Positions 1-12,334 of a DNA stretch of 64,000 nucleotides are shown here, piece after piece. The notes under the pieces were generated by a model. That model ran no database searches. It worked only from the letters and a program-made list of their open reading frames with translations, and was not told where the DNA came from. Origin of the DNA: Carnegiea gigantea (taxonomy: Eukaryota > Streptophyta > Magnoliopsida > Caryophyllales > Cactaceae); the NCBI GenBank assembly GCA_029747015.1, contig JAKOGI010000007.1, positions 1,818,001 through 1,882,000 on the forward strand. Reading direction: 5' to 3'. Position 1 is the first letter of the stretch, and each line of letters starts with the position of its first letter. A program made the position numbers and the translations under genes.

Positions 1-376
1 GGTCGCCCTCGTGTGTTTCTCCCGCGGAAGACCCCTCCGATGCTCAAGTCTCTGGAAGAATTTGAGAAAGAAATCTCGAGACCAGAGAGGAGAGAGGGAG
101 AGGGGGAGAGAAAGAGAGTGAGTGAAAGTATTAAATTCGTCCAAAGTGAAAGTAAAAAGTGAGAACCTGAGGTCCCTACAAATGAGAAAAGTTGGGGTAT
201 TTATAGCCTTGGGTTAGCCCTCAAGGATAGGAGAGAATTTCCCATTTAAGAGATCAAGTTATTATTATACCCCTTCACCCTCTTCTATCTTTCTTGTGGT
301 GAACTCTGACTCCACGTTGACTTGGTCAGCGCTATGTGTCGTCTTCCCATTGGACAGTTATTAAATATCTCAATCA
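1..376 (-). repeat. LTR A (partial, cut by the window edge)
   Basis: In minus-strand sense the LTR starts TGATTGAGATATTTAA at 376, and its last roughly 110 bases are outside the window. It contains the conserved TATA box at 196-208 and the purine-rich (plus strand) leader near 80-120. Confidence 0.8.
196..208 (-). promoter_or_regulatory. LTR promoter TATA box (LTR A)
   Basis: On the minus strand this reads GGCTATAAATACC. The same box is kept in every LTR of the array (for example 17757-17769 in LTR H). It lies about 170 bases after the LTR start, as expected for the U3/R boundary, followed by a CT-rich leader in element sense. Activity cannot be judged from sequence. Confidence 0.7.
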
Positions 377-1132
377 TTTAGCCCCTCATATCCCAATATA
401 ATGCTTTCCGAGGTGTTCAGATGAGATATAGATTCACGTTGTCTTTTATTTTTCCTCCTGTTTGTGTGCCTAATGGCATCATATCTGTCTCTTGCCATTG
501 GATGAAGGCCGACTCTCCGACTTAGTTTCGCCACGACTGAATTATAGGGATTGCCACTGTCGAATCGAAGATGTTGGCGTGGTCGAAATAGTGCAAAGGC
601 CAAAGGAATAGGAAATCTACTGATCAAACATAAGCCTTCTATATGGATGGTGGATCAGACTTACTGATAAGGATAATTTGTTGTGAAAAAGGTGATTTGC
701 TCAATCCATAAGAAGACACAAGCTTATTATTGCCAAGTAAACAATTTCAACAGATGATGGCATATGAAGAAACATCAAATAGCGGCCAAACAGATCATCC
801 ATCACGACATGCATTCCAAAAGGACTCATCATTGAGGTTAGAGAGGAAAAACGAATATATTATATTAGTATTCACTAGGATATCTTGTTCAATCGAGTAC
901 GATATTCCAAGCACAAAATACCACTACTGAGATCAAAGTGGCATAAAATTGTTACTAACCTTGCTACCAACACGTCCAATAGACCTTAAAACAGAGTATG
1001 ACACTAACCCGTCCTAACCACTGTTAAGAGACTAGAGTAGACCATGCCAAGCCCTTTATTATACCAATGAGAAACAAAACAAATTCTATCCATCCCAATC
1101 TACTGTTTGCTTTACAAATTCACTTGTCAGAA

Positions 1133-1743
1133 TCAGTGACACATGAAGTCTAACCAGAATGAGTTTGGCACTTTTGACATGATATCAACACCTATTTCCT
1201 GATTGTGAGGTCGTATTTCCCTATCAGGCTCCTTATCGATCAATGTCACCTCACCACTCTCCCCATGGTGTTGTCTCAACATGTTGGCAAGCATGATGTC
1301 CCTCCGGGACTGAAGGGGCAGCAGTGATTCTGCTTTCAGTAGATTAGGCAGCGAATCTAACACCACTCTCTTACGTAAATCCTCGGCATCGAGGTATCAA
1401 AGTTCTTGATCGATTCTCTCAATCGCGGAAAGACGCTTAGAGTTTGCAATGACAGTATCAATGCTTTGGAGACACTCAAATCGCCAATCAAATCCGCTTT
1501 TCGCACCAACAGGTTGTTACGCTGAGCGGTGTATTCCTGTGTGTATTCCTGTATTGCCTCCCACATCATCCAACGCAAATCTATGAGCATCCTCGTATAC
1601 TGCCACAAATCATTTTGCAAGTAATTGAATTTCCAATGCCACCAAAAGGTTGTTACGCCCACTAGTATGTAGATGGTAAGTAAATTGGTGAACCAGAGAG
1701 ATCTTGTAAGCATTTGAGTCATAGCATATAACCTATAATCCAA
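1133..1743 (-). pseudogene. Relic reading frame of array segment 1 (unrecognised product)
   Basis: Just downstream of LTR B in element sense, two overlapping open stretches (1743-1357 and 1366-1133) together read like one former protein of roughly 200 residues. It has a hydrophobic patch near the start (WFTNLLTIYILVGVTTFW) and a polar helical rest ending near DSLPNLLKAESLLPLQSRRD. The stretches are in different frames because of small indels. The frame occupies the position of gag but shows no zinc knuckle or protease motif. I do not recognise it; alternatives are an extra upstream ORF of the kind Ogre/Tat elements carry, or a captured host fragment. No ATG sits at the very start. Confidence 0.4.
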
Positions 1744-1811
1744 TGTATAGAATATAAAAACTCAATGGTAATTGATTTTTTCAACTACATTAATTGAACG
1801 ACTTACACCAG

Positions 1812-2143
1812 TGTTTCGAATTAAAACTCAGTTGATGGGTGGTGATGCTCGAACTTAAGTGTTGTTGATGTGTCAATCGATCGACCGCACTAACATGTCC
1901 TCCTTCAGCGACCCGCACAAAGGTCGACCTCGTGTGTTTCTCCCGCGGAAGACCCCTCCGATGCTCAAGTCTCTGGAAGAATGTGAGAAACAAATCTCGA
2001 GAGCAGATGGGAAAGAGGGAAAGAGGGGGAGAGTGAGAATGAGTGAAAGTATTAAATTCGTCCAAAGTAAAAGTAAAAAGTGAGAACCTGAGGTCCCCAC
2101 AAATGGGAAAAGTTGGGGTATTTATAGCCTTGGGTCAGCCCTC
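1812..2143 (-). repeat. LTR B, internally deleted
   Basis: It matches the other LTRs from its 3' end (element sense, ...TTCGAAACA) through the TATA box, then jumps from 'cagccctca' straight to sequence that lies outside the LTR in other units. About 155 bp including the LTR start are missing. The deletion ends share a short 'gccc(c)tca' match, suggesting microhomology-mediated loss. Confidence 0.8.
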
Positions 2144-2889
2144 ACATCCCAATATAACGCTTTCCAAGGTGTTCAGATGAGATATGGATTCACGTTGTCT
2201 TTTATTTTTCCTCCTGTTTGCGTGCCTAATGGCATCATATCTGTCGCTTGCCATTGGATGAAGGCCGATTCTCTGACTTGGTTTCGCCACGGCTGAATTA
2301 GAGGGATCGCCGCTGTCGAATCGAAGATGTTAGCGTGGTCGAAATAGTACAAAGGCCAAAGGAATAGGAAATCTACTGATCAAACATAAGCCTTCTATAT
2401 GGATGGTGGATCAGACTTACTGATAAGGATAATTTGTTGTGAAAAAGGTGATTTGCTCAGTCCATAAGAAGACACAAGCTTATTATTGCAATGTAAACAA
2501 TTCCAATAGATGATGACATATGAAGAAACATCAAATAGCAGCCAAACAAATCATCCATCAAGACATGCATTCCAAAGGGACTCATCATTGAGGTTAGAAA
2601 GGAAAAACGAATATATTATATTAGTATTCACTAGAATATCTTGTTCAACCAAGTATGATGTTGCAAGCATAAAACACCACCACTGAGATCAAAGTGGCAT
2701 AAAATTGTGACTAACCTTGCTACCAACACGTCCAATGGACCCAAAAATTGAGTATGACAGTAACCCGCCCTAACCTCTGTTAAGAGGCTAGAATAGACCA
2801 TACCAAACCCCTTATTATACCAATGAGAAACAAAACCAATTCTATCCATCTCAATCTACTGTTTGCTTTACAAATTCACTTGTCGGAAT

Positions 2890-3490
2890 CAATGACACAT
2901 GAAGTCTAACCAGAATGAGTTTGGCTCTTTTGGCATGATATCAATGCCTATCTCCTGATTGTGAGATCGTATTTGCCTATATCCTCCATGTACATTTGCT
3001 ACGGGGCAGGCTCCCTATCGATCAATGTCACCTCACCACTCTCCCCATGGTGTTGTCTCAACGTGTTGGCAAGCATGATGTACCTCCGGGACTGAAGGGG
3101 CAGCAGTGATTATGCTTTCTGTAGATTAGGCAGCGAATCTAACACCACTCTCTTGCGTAAATCCTCGGCATCGAGGTGTCAAAGTTCTTAATCGATTCTC
3201 TCAATCGCGGAAAGACGCTTAGAGTTTGCAATGACAGCATCAATGCTTTGGAGACACTCAAATTGCCAATCAAATCCGCTTTTCGCACCAACAGGTTGTT
3301 ATGTTGAGTGGTGTATTCCTGTATTGCCTCCCACATCATCCAACGCAAATCTATGAGCATCCTTGTATACTGCCACAAATCATTTGCAACTAATTAAATT
3401 TGCAATTGCACCAAAAGGTTGTTACGCCCACTAGCATATAGATGGTAAGTAAATTAGTGAACCAGATAGATCTTGCAAGCATTTGAGTCA
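2890..3490 (-). pseudogene. Relic reading frame of array segment 2
   Basis: Same relic as at 1133-1743, with the main open stretch at 3378-3139. It shares the altered 'gagacactcaaa' site (near 3250) with segments 1 and 3, against 'gagatcagtcaaa' in segments 4-6. Confidence 0.35.
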
Positions 3491-3580
3491 TAGCACATAA
3501 CCTATAATCCAATATATAGAATATAAAAACTCAATGGTAATTGATTTTTTTAACTACATTAATTTAACGACTTACACCAG

Positions 3581-4065
3581 TATTTCGAATTGAAACTCAT
3601 TTGATGGGTAGTGACGCTCGAACTTAAGTGTGGTTGATGTGTCAATCGATCGACCGCACTAACCTGTCCTCCTTCAACGCCCCGCACAAAGGTCGACCTC
3701 GTGTGTTTCTCTCGCGGAAGACCCCTTCGATACTTAAGTCTCTGGAAGAATGTGAGAAACAAATCTCAAGAGCAGAGGGGAGAGAGGGAGAGAGGGGGGG
3801 AGAGAGAGTGAGTGAAAGCATTAAATTCATCCAAAGTGAAAGTAAAAAGTGAGAACCTGAGGTCCCTACAAATGGGAAAAGTTGGGGTATTTATAGCCTT
3901 GGGTTAGCCCTCAAGGATAGGAGGTAATTTCCCATTCAAGAGACCAAATTATTATTATACCCCTTCACCCTCTTCTATCTTTCTTGTGGTGAACTCACTC
4001 CACGTTGACTTGGTCAGCGCCATGTGTCGTCTTTCCATTGGACAGGTTCTTAAATATCTCAATCA
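3581..4065 (-). repeat. LTR C
   Basis: Intact copy of about 485 bp. It runs, on the minus strand, from TGATTGAGATATT at 4065 to ATTCGAAATA at 3581, with a TATA box near 3885-3897. Confidence 0.8.
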
Positions 4066-4880
4066 TTTAGCCCCTCACACCCCAAAATAATGCTTTCCGA
4101 GGTGTTCAGATGAGATATAGATTCACGTTGTCTTTTATTTTTCCTCCTGTTTGCGTGCCTAATGGCATCATATCTGTCGCTTGCCATTAGATGAAGGCCG
4201 ACTCTCCGACTTGGTTTCGCCACGGCTGAATTAGAGGGATTGCCGCTGTCGAATCGAAGATGTTGGCGTGGTCAAAATAGTGCAAAGGCCAAAGGAATAG
4301 GAAATCTACTTATCAAACATAAGCCTTCTATATGGATGGTAAATCAGACTTACTGATAAGGATAATTTGTTGTGAAAAAGGTGATTTGCTCAGTCCATAA
4401 GAAGACACAAGCTTATTATTGCAAAGTAAACAATTCCAACAGATGATGGCATATGAAGAAACATCAAATAGCAGCCAAACAGATCATCCATTAAGACATG
4501 CATTCTAAAGGGACTCATCATTGAGGTTAGAAAGGAAAAACAAATATATTATATTGGTATTCACTAGGATATCTTGTTCAACCAAGTATGATGTTGCAAG
4601 CATAAAATAGCACCACTGAGATCAAAGTGGTATAAAATTGTTACTAACCTTGCTACCAACACGTCCAATGGACCCAAAAATAGAGTATGACACTAACCCG
4701 CCCTAACCACTGTTAAGAGGCTAGAGTAGGCCATACCAAACCCTTTATTATACCAATGAGAAACAAAATCAATTCTATCCATCTCAATCTACTGTTTGCT
4801 TTACAAATTCACTTGTCGGAATCAATGACACATGAGGTCTAACCAGAATGAGTTTGGCTCTTTTGACATGATATCAATAC

Positions 4881-5438
4881 CTATCTCCTGATTGTGACGT
4901 CGTATTTCCCTATATCCTCTATGTACATTTGCCGCGGGTCAAGCTCCTTATCGATCAATGTCACCTCACCACTCTCTCCATGGTGTTGTCTCAACGTGTT
5001 AGCAAGCATGATGTCCCTCTGGGACTGAAGGGGCAGTAGTGATTCTGCTTTCAATAGATTAGGCAGCAAATCTAACACCACTCTCTTACATAAATCCTCG
5101 GCATCAAAGTTCTTGATCGATTCTCTCAATCACGGAAAGACGCTTAGAGTTTGCAATGACAGCATCAATGCTTTGGAGACACTCAAATTGCCAATCAAAA
5201 CCACTTTTCGTACCAACAGGTTGTTACGCTGAGTGGTGTATTCCTGTATTGCCTCCCACATCATCCAACGCAAATCTATGAGCATCCTCGTATACTGCCC
5301 CAAATTATTTTGCAAGTAATTGAATTTGCAATGACACCAAAAGGTTGTTACGCCCACTAGTATATAGATGGTAAGTAAATTAGTGAACCAGATAGATTTT
5401 GCAAGCATTTGAGTCATAGCATATAACCTATAATCCAA
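4881..5438 (-). pseudogene. Relic reading frame of array segment 3
   Basis: Open stretches at 5438-5130 and 5129-4881 abut. The second continues for 82 residues through the conserved LPNLLKAESLLPLQS block to IGKYDVTIRR. It is one of the least interrupted copies of the downstream half. Confidence 0.4.
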
Positions 5439-5506
5439 TGTATAGAATACAAAAACTCAATGATAATTGATTTTTTTAACTACATTAATTGAACGACTTA
5501 CACCAG

Positions 5507-5993
5507 TGTTTTGAATTGAAACTCATTTGATGGGTGATGACGCTCAAACTTAAGTGTGGTTGATGTTTCAATCGATCCACCGCACTAACCTGTCCTCCTT
5601 CAATAAGCTGCACAAAGGTCGACCTCGTGTGTTTCTCCCGCAGCAGACCCCTCCGATGGTCAAGTCTCTGGAAGAATGTGAGAAACAAATCTCGAGAGTA
5701 GAGGGGAGAGAGGGAGAGAGAGGGAGAGAGAGAGAGTGAGTGAAAGTATTAAATTCGTCCAAAGTGAAAGTAAAAAGTGAGAACCTGAGGTCCCTACAAA
5801 TGGGAAAAGTTAGGGTATTTATAGCCTTGGGTTAGCCCTCAAGGATAGGAGGGAATTTCCAATTCAAGAGACCAAATTATTATTATACCCCTTCACCCTC
5901 TTCTATCTTCCTTGGGGTGAACTCACTCCATGTTGACTTGGTCAGCGCCATGTGTCGTCTTCCCAATGGACATGCTCTTAAATATCTCAATCA
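5507..5993 (-). repeat. LTR D
   Basis: Intact copy of about 487 bp with the same termini, the TATA box and the GA-rich (plus strand) leader at 5700-5738. Confidence 0.8.
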
Positions 5994-6759
5994 TTTAGCC
6001 CCTCAAATCCCAATATAACGCTTTCCGAGGTGTTTAGATGAGATATGGATTCACGTTGTCTTTTATTTTTCCTCCTATTTGCGTGCTAATGGCATCATAT
6101 CTGTCGCTTGCCATTGGATGAAGGCCGACTCTCCGACTTGGTTTCACCATGGCTGAATTAGAGGGATTGCCGCTATCGAATCGAAGATGTTGGCGTGCTC
6201 GAAATAGTGCAAAGGCCAAAGGAATAGGAAATCTACTGATCAAACATAAGCCTCCTATATGAATGGTGGATCAGACTTACTGATAAGGATAATTTGTTGT
6301 GAAAAAGGTGTTTTGCTCAATCCATAAGAAGACACAAGCTTATTATTGCCAAGTAAACAATGCCAACAGATGATGACATATAAAGAAACATCAAATAGCG
6401 GCTAAAAAGATCATCCATCAAGACATGCATTCCAAAGGGACTCATCATTGAGGTTAGAAAGGAAAAACGAATATATTATATTAGTATTCACTAGGATATC
6501 TTGTTCAACCAAGTATGATATTCCAAGCACAAAATACCACCAATGAGATCAAAGTGGCATAAAATTGTTACTAACCTTGCTACCAACACGTCCAATGTAC
6601 CCAAAAACAGAGTATGACACTAACGCGCCCTAACCACTATTAAGAGGCTAGAGTAGACCATTCCAAACCCTTTATTATACCATTGAGAAACAAAACCAAT
6701 TCTATCCATCTCAATCTACTGTTTGCTTTACAAATTCACTTGTCGGAATCAATGAGACC

Positions 6760-7350
6760 TGAAGTCTAACCAGAATGAGTTTGGCCCTTTTGACATGATA
6801 TCAATACCTATCTCCTGATTGTGAGGTCGTATTTCCCTATATCCTCCATGCACATTTGCCATGGGTCAGGCTCCTTATCGATCAATGTCACCTCACCACT
6901 CTCCCCATGGTGTTGTCTCAACGTGTTGGCAAGCACGATGTCCCTCCGGGATTACACGGGCAGTAGTGATTCTGCTTTCAGTAGATTAGGCAGTGAATCT
7001 AACACCATTCTCTTGCATAGATCCTCGGCATCGAGGTATCAAAGCTCTTGATCGATTCTTCAATTGTGCAAAGACGCTTAGAGCTTGCAACGATAGCATC
7101 AATGCTTTGGAGATCAGTCAAATTGTCAATCAAATCCCCTTTTCGTACAAAAAGGTTGTTACGCTGAGTCGTATATTCCTGTATTGCCTCCCACATCATT
7201 CAACGCAAATCTATGAGCATCCTCGTATACTGCCACAAATCATTTTGCAAGTAATTGAATTTGCAATGACACCAAAAAGTTGTTACGCCCACTAGTATAT
7301 AGATGGTAAGTAAATTAGTGAACTAGATAGATCTTGCAGGCAATTGAGTC
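6760..7350 (-). pseudogene. Relic reading frame of array segment 4
   Basis: This copy keeps the apparently ancestral frame in the middle: 7199-6999 reads NLTDLQSIDAIVASSKRL, where segments 1-3 are shifted by one base. Later indels break it. Confidence 0.35.
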
Positions 7351-7434
7351 ATAGCATATAATCCAATGTATACAATATAAAAACTCAATGGTAATTGATT
7401 TTTTTACCTACATTAATTGAACGATTTACACCAA

Positions 7435-7924
7435 TGTCTCAAATTGAAACTCACTTGAAGGGTGGTGACTCTCGAACTTAAGTGTGGCTGATATGTCAAT
7501 CGATCGACCGCACTAACCTGTTCTCCTTCGACGACATGCACAAGGGTCGACCTTGTCTGTTTCTCTCGCACAAGACCCCTTCGACGCTCAAGTCTCTAGA
7601 AGAATTTGAGAAGCAAATCTAGAGAGCATAGAGGAGAGGGGGGAGAGAGAGAAAGAAAGAGAGTGAGTGACAGTAGCAAATTTGTCCAAAGTGAAAGTAA
7701 AAAGTGAGAGCCTGAGGTCCCCACAAATGGGAAAAGTTGGGGTATTTATAGCCTTGGGGTTAGCCCTCAAGGATAGAAGGGAATTTCGCATTCAAGAGAC
7801 TAAATTATTGTTATACCCCTTCAACCCTCTTCTATCTTTCTTATGGTCAACTATGACTCCACGTTGACTTGGTCAGCGCCATGTGTCGTCTTCCCATTGG
7901 ATAGGTTATTAAATATCTCAATCA
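7435..7924 (-). repeat. LTR E
   Basis: Intact copy of about 490 bp. It is visibly more diverged from A-D than those are from each other. Confidence 0.8.
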
Positions 7925-8424
7925 TTTAGCCCCTGACATCCTAATAGAACGCTTTTCGAGATGTTCAGATGAGATGTGGATTCACGTTGTCCTTTATTTT
8001 TCCTCCTATTTACGTGCCTGATGGCATTATATCTGTTGCTTGCCATTGGATGAAGGCCGACTCTCCGACTTTGTTTCGTCACGGCTGAATTGGAGGGATT
8101 TTCGCTGTCGAATCGAAGATGTTGCCGCGGTCAAAATAGTGCAGAGGCCAAAGGAATTGGAAATCTACTGATCAAACATAAGCCTTCCATATGGATGGTG
8201 ATTCAGACTTACTGATAAGGATAATTTGTTATGAAAAAAGTGATTTGCTCAATCCATAAGAAGACACAAGCTTATTATTGCCGAGTAAACAATTCCAACA
8301 GATGATGGCATATGAAGAAACATTAAATAGCAGCCAAAAAGATCATCCATCAAGACATGCATTCCAAAGAGAGCTCATAATTGATGTTGGAAATGAAAAA
8401 GGCAATATATTATATCAGTATTCA

Positions 8425-8858
8425 ATGGCAGTCCAACACCAGTCCTTGTCCTCCAGATTCACCGGCCGACAACCTCTCTTTGCCCAGCGACCATAAAATC
8501 TTTGGAGTTTGGCCTTATGGATTATTGATGCACTTTTAAGTCATTGGTATTATAGACTTTGTAATTTATTTTCAGCTTGCATACTGAAGTTTGGTAATTG
8601 ATATGATAGGGTATGTATGGATGTTATGTTCGAAAACTTGTTAAAAGTTTATTTATGTCATTTCGTTTTATTGAAAAAACTAAGAAAGTGAAAAAAAGCG
8701 ACTCAAAGTGATAGGACCCGTCAGACCTGCTAGATCCAAAGGATCCGGGTCTGAATCCAAATTTTATGGACCCTTCGGATCTGGATCCAGGTTCAAAAAA
8801 TGAAAATGGATCTGGATCTTGGCGGACCCGTCCAGACCCGGTCTATTGTCATTCCTAA
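8425..8858. mobile_element. 434-bp unclassified insertion in array segment 5
   Basis: Compared with the other segments this block is extra. It is flanked by the 6-bp direct repeat tattca (8419-8424 and 8859-8864), a likely target-site duplication. Its right part is rich in ggatcc/gaccc words (8710-8850). No coding potential or clear terminal inverted repeat is visible, so the class is undecided. Confidence 0.55.
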
Positions 8859-9119
8859 TATTCACCGGGACATCTTGTTCAATCAAGTATGATGTTTCAA
8901 GCACAAAATACCACCATTAAGATCAAAGTGGTATAAAATTGTTAATAGCCTTGCTACTAACACGTCCATTGGACCCAAAAACAGAGTATGACAATAACCT
9001 GCCCTAACCACTATTAACAGACCAGACCATACCATACTAGACCCTTTGGCATATCAATGGGAAACAAAATCAATCCTATCCATCTCAATCTACCGCTTGC
9101 TTACGAATTCACCTGTTAG

Positions 9120-9740
9120 AATCAATGAGACCCGAAGTCTAACCAGAATGAGCTTGACCTTTTTGACATGATATCAATACATGTCCCGTGGGTGTGAGGT
9201 CGTATCTCCCTATATCCTCCATGCACATTTGCCACGGGTCAGGTTTTCCATCGATCAGTGTCACCTCACCGCTTCACCCATGGTACTGCCCTACGTGTTG
9301 GCAAGCACGATGTCCCTCTGGGACTGAATGGGTAGCAGTGATTCTACTTTCAGTAGATTAGGCAGTGAATCTAACACTGCTCTCTTGCGTAAATTCTTAG
9401 CTCCGAGGCATCAAAGTTCTTGATTGATTCTTTTAATCGCAGCAAGATGCTTAGAGTTTGCAACAACATCATTAGCGCTTTGGAGATCAGTCAAATTGCC
9501 AATCAATTCCCTATTTTATACCAAAAGGTTGTTAGGCTGAGTTGTGTATTCTAGTTTTGCCTCCCACATTATTTAATACAAATCTATGAACATCCTTGCA
9601 TACTAGCACAAATCATTTGGCAAGCAATTGAATTTGTGACGCACCAAAAGTTTGTTACGCCCACTAGTATATAGATGGTAAGCAAATTAGTGAACCAGAT
9701 AGATCCTGCAAGCAATTGAGTCATAGCATATAGCCCATAA
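9120..9740 (-). pseudogene. Relic reading frame of array segment 5
   Basis: The same coding relic can be followed by eye (LIGNLTDLQS, then LRKRAVLDSLPNLLK) but is broken by stops. It keeps the ancestral 'gagatcagtcaaa' state. Confidence 0.3.
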
Positions 9741-9812
9741 CCCAATGTATAGAATATAAAAACTTAATGGTAATTGATTTTTTAACTACAATAATTGAAC
9801 GATCGACACCAG

Positions 9813-10286
9813 TGTTTTGGATTGAAACTTACTTGAGGGTGGTGACTCCCGAACTTAAGTGTGACTGATGTGTCAATTGATCGTCCGCGCTGAAGTATCC
9901 TCCTTTAATGACCTGCACGAAAGTCGACCTTGTGTGTTTCTCCCGCGGAAGACCCCTTCGACGCTCAAATCAGTCTTAGGAAGAATTTGGAAACAAATCC
10001 AGAGAGCAAAGAGCAGAGATAGAGAGTGAGAGAGTATCAAGCTCGTCCAAAGTGAAAAGTAAAAAGTGAGAGCTTGAGGTCCCCGCAAATGGGAAAAGTT
10101 AGGGTATTTATAGCCTCGGGGTTGGCCCTCAAGGATAGGAGGGTAATTTTCCAATTTAAGAGTCAAATTATCATTATACCCCTCCAATCCCCTCCATCTT
10201 CCTTTTAGTCAACTATGACTCCATGTTGACTTGGTTAGCGTCATGTATCGTCTTCCCATTGGATAGATTATTAAATATCTCAATCA
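9813..10286 (-). repeat. LTR F
   Basis: Copy of about 474 bp with the same termini and TATA box. More diverged than A-D. Confidence 0.8.
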
Positions 10287-11049
10287 TTTAATCCCTCACA
10301 TCTTAATAGAATGCCTTCCAAGGTGTTCAGATAAGATGTGAATTTATGTTGTACTTCATTTTTCCTTTTAGTTTGCCTAATGGCATTATATCTATCGCTT
10401 GCAACTGAATGAAGGTCGACTCTCTGACTTGACTTCGTCGTGGCTGAATTGGAGAGAATGCCACTGCCGAATTGAAGATGTTGCCATGATCGACATAGTA
10501 CAAAGGCCAAAGGAATGGATAATCAACTGACCACAACCTTCTGTATGGGTGGTGGTTCAGACTTGCTGATGAGGATAATTGTTGTGAAAAAAGGAGATTT
10601 GCTCAATCCATAAGAAGATACAAGCATATTATTGCCAAATAAACAAGTTCCAAGGGATGATGACATATGAAGAGACATCAAATAGTGGCCAAGAAGAACA
10701 TTCATCATAGTCACGTATTCCAAAGAGAGCTCATAGTTGAGGTTGGAAATAAAAAAAAGGTAGCATATTGTATCAATATTCACCAGGATATCTTGTTCAA
10801 CCAAGTATGATGTTCGAAGCACAAAATACCGCCACTGAGATCAAAGTGGCATAAAATATTACTAACCTTGCTACTAACATGTCCAATAGACCCAAAAACA
10901 GAGTATGACACTAACCCACCCTAACCACTGTTAACAGACTAGACCAGACCATCCCAGACCCTTTATCATACCAATGAGAAACAAACTCAGTCTTATCCAT
11001 CTTAATCTACCATTTGCTTTGCAAATTCACTTGTCAAAATCAATGAGAC

Positions 11050-11660
11050 CCGAAGTCTAAGAAGAATGAGCCTGGCCCTTTTGACATGATATCAATACCT
11101 ATCTCCTGAGTGTGAGGTCGTATCTCCATATATCCTTCATGCACATTTGCCACAGGTCAGGCTTCCTATAGATTAATGTCAACTCACCACTCTACCCATG
11201 GTATTGTCTCAACGTGCTGGCAAGCATGATATCCCTCCGGGGCTGAACGACAGTAGTGATTCTACTTTTAATAGATTAGGCAGTAAATCTAACACTACTC
11301 TCTTGTGTAAATTCTCAGCATCAAGGTATCAAAGTTCTTGACCGATTCTCTTAATCGCCGCAAGATGCTTAGGGTTTGCAGTGACACCATCAGTGCTTTA
11401 GAGATCAGTTAAATTGCCAATCAAATCCCATTTTCGTACCAAAAGGTTGTAACACTGAGTGGTGTATTCCTATTTTGCCTCCCGCATTATTCAATACAAA
11501 TCTATAAGCACCCTCGTATACAGCCACAATTCGTTTTGCAAGCAATTGAATTTGCAATGACACTAAAAGGTTATTACGCCCACTAGTATATAGATGGTAA
11601 GCAAATTAGTGAGATCCTGCAAGCAATTAAGTCATAACATACAACCCATAATCCGATGTA
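11050..11660 (-). pseudogene. Relic reading frame of array segment 6
   Basis: Degraded copy of the same relic. It is recognised by nucleotide similarity and the ancestral state near 11401-11413; no long open stretch remains. Confidence 0.3.
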
Positions 11661-11725
11661 TAGAATATAAAAGCTCAATGGTTATTGATTTTTTTTAACT
11701 ACATTAATTGAACGATCTACACCAG

Positions 11726-12211
11726 TATTTCAAGTTTAAATTTACTTGAGGGGTAGTGACGCCCAAACTTAAGTATAGCTGATGTGTCAATAGATGGACC
11801 GCACTGACGTGTCCTCCTTCAATGATTTGCACGAAGGTCGACCTCTTATGTTTCTCCGCAGAAGACCCCTCTGACGCTCAAGTCAGTCTCAGGAAGAATT
11901 TGAGAAACAAATTCAGAGAGCAAAGAGCAGAGAGAGAGAGAAAGAGAAAGAGAGTGAAAGTATCAAGTTTATTGAAAGTGAAAGTAAACAGTGGGAGCCT
12001 GAGGTTCCCACAAATAGGAAAAGTAGGGGTATTTACAGCCCTGGGGTTGGCCCTCAAGGGTAGGGGGTAATTTCTCCATTCAAGAGGTCAAATTATCATT
12101 GTACCCCTCTAACCCCCTTCTATCTTCCTTGTGGTCAGCTTGACTCCACGCTGACTTGGTCAGCGCCATGTGTCGTCTTTCCATTGGACAGGTTATTAAA
12201 TATCTCAACCA
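11726..12211 (-). repeat. LTR G, shared by the array and the gag-bearing element
   Basis: Copy of about 486 bp. To its right lies the internal segment with tandem repeats and gag-protease; to its left lies the last 1.44-kb array segment. In element sense it is therefore the 3' LTR of the 11726-17931 element and the 5' LTR of the first array unit. The purine-rich GAGGGACTAAA just before its start could serve as polypurine tract. Confidence 0.78.
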
Positions 12212-12334
12212 TTTAGTCCCTCACATAACAGAACGCCTTCTGAGGTGTTCAGAAGAGATGTGAATTCACGTTGTCCTTCCTTTTTTCTTTTATTTACATG
12301 CCTAATGCCATCACCGTCGCTAACCATTGGATAA

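Larger units (their letters stand above)
1..12211 (-). mobile_element. Tandem array of LTR - 1.44-kb internal segment units (Ty3/gypsy-derived, non-autonomous)
   Basis: Seven LTRs (A-G) alternate with six internal segments at 377-1811, 2144-3580, 4066-5506, 5994-7434, 7925-9812 and 10287-11725. The spacing between equivalent points is 1.91-1.93 kb; it is shorter where LTR B is deleted and longer where 434 bp were inserted. The order LTR, internal, LTR, internal, with neighbouring units sharing each LTR, is what unequal recombination between LTRs produces. No gag, protease, reverse transcriptase or integrase is recognisable in these segments, so the units are non-autonomous. The segment side next to the LTR start (element sense) matches the same side of the gag-bearing element at 11726-17931, so both belong to one family. 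The left end is outside the window. Confidence 0.85.

Noticed and set aside
1859..2083. Plus-strand frames of 60-75 residues recurring in each LTR (also 3628-3852 and 5554-5739)
   Set aside because: They lie inside LTR R/U5 sequence, opposite to the element's sense, and end in the GA-rich leader; recurrence only reflects LTR copies.
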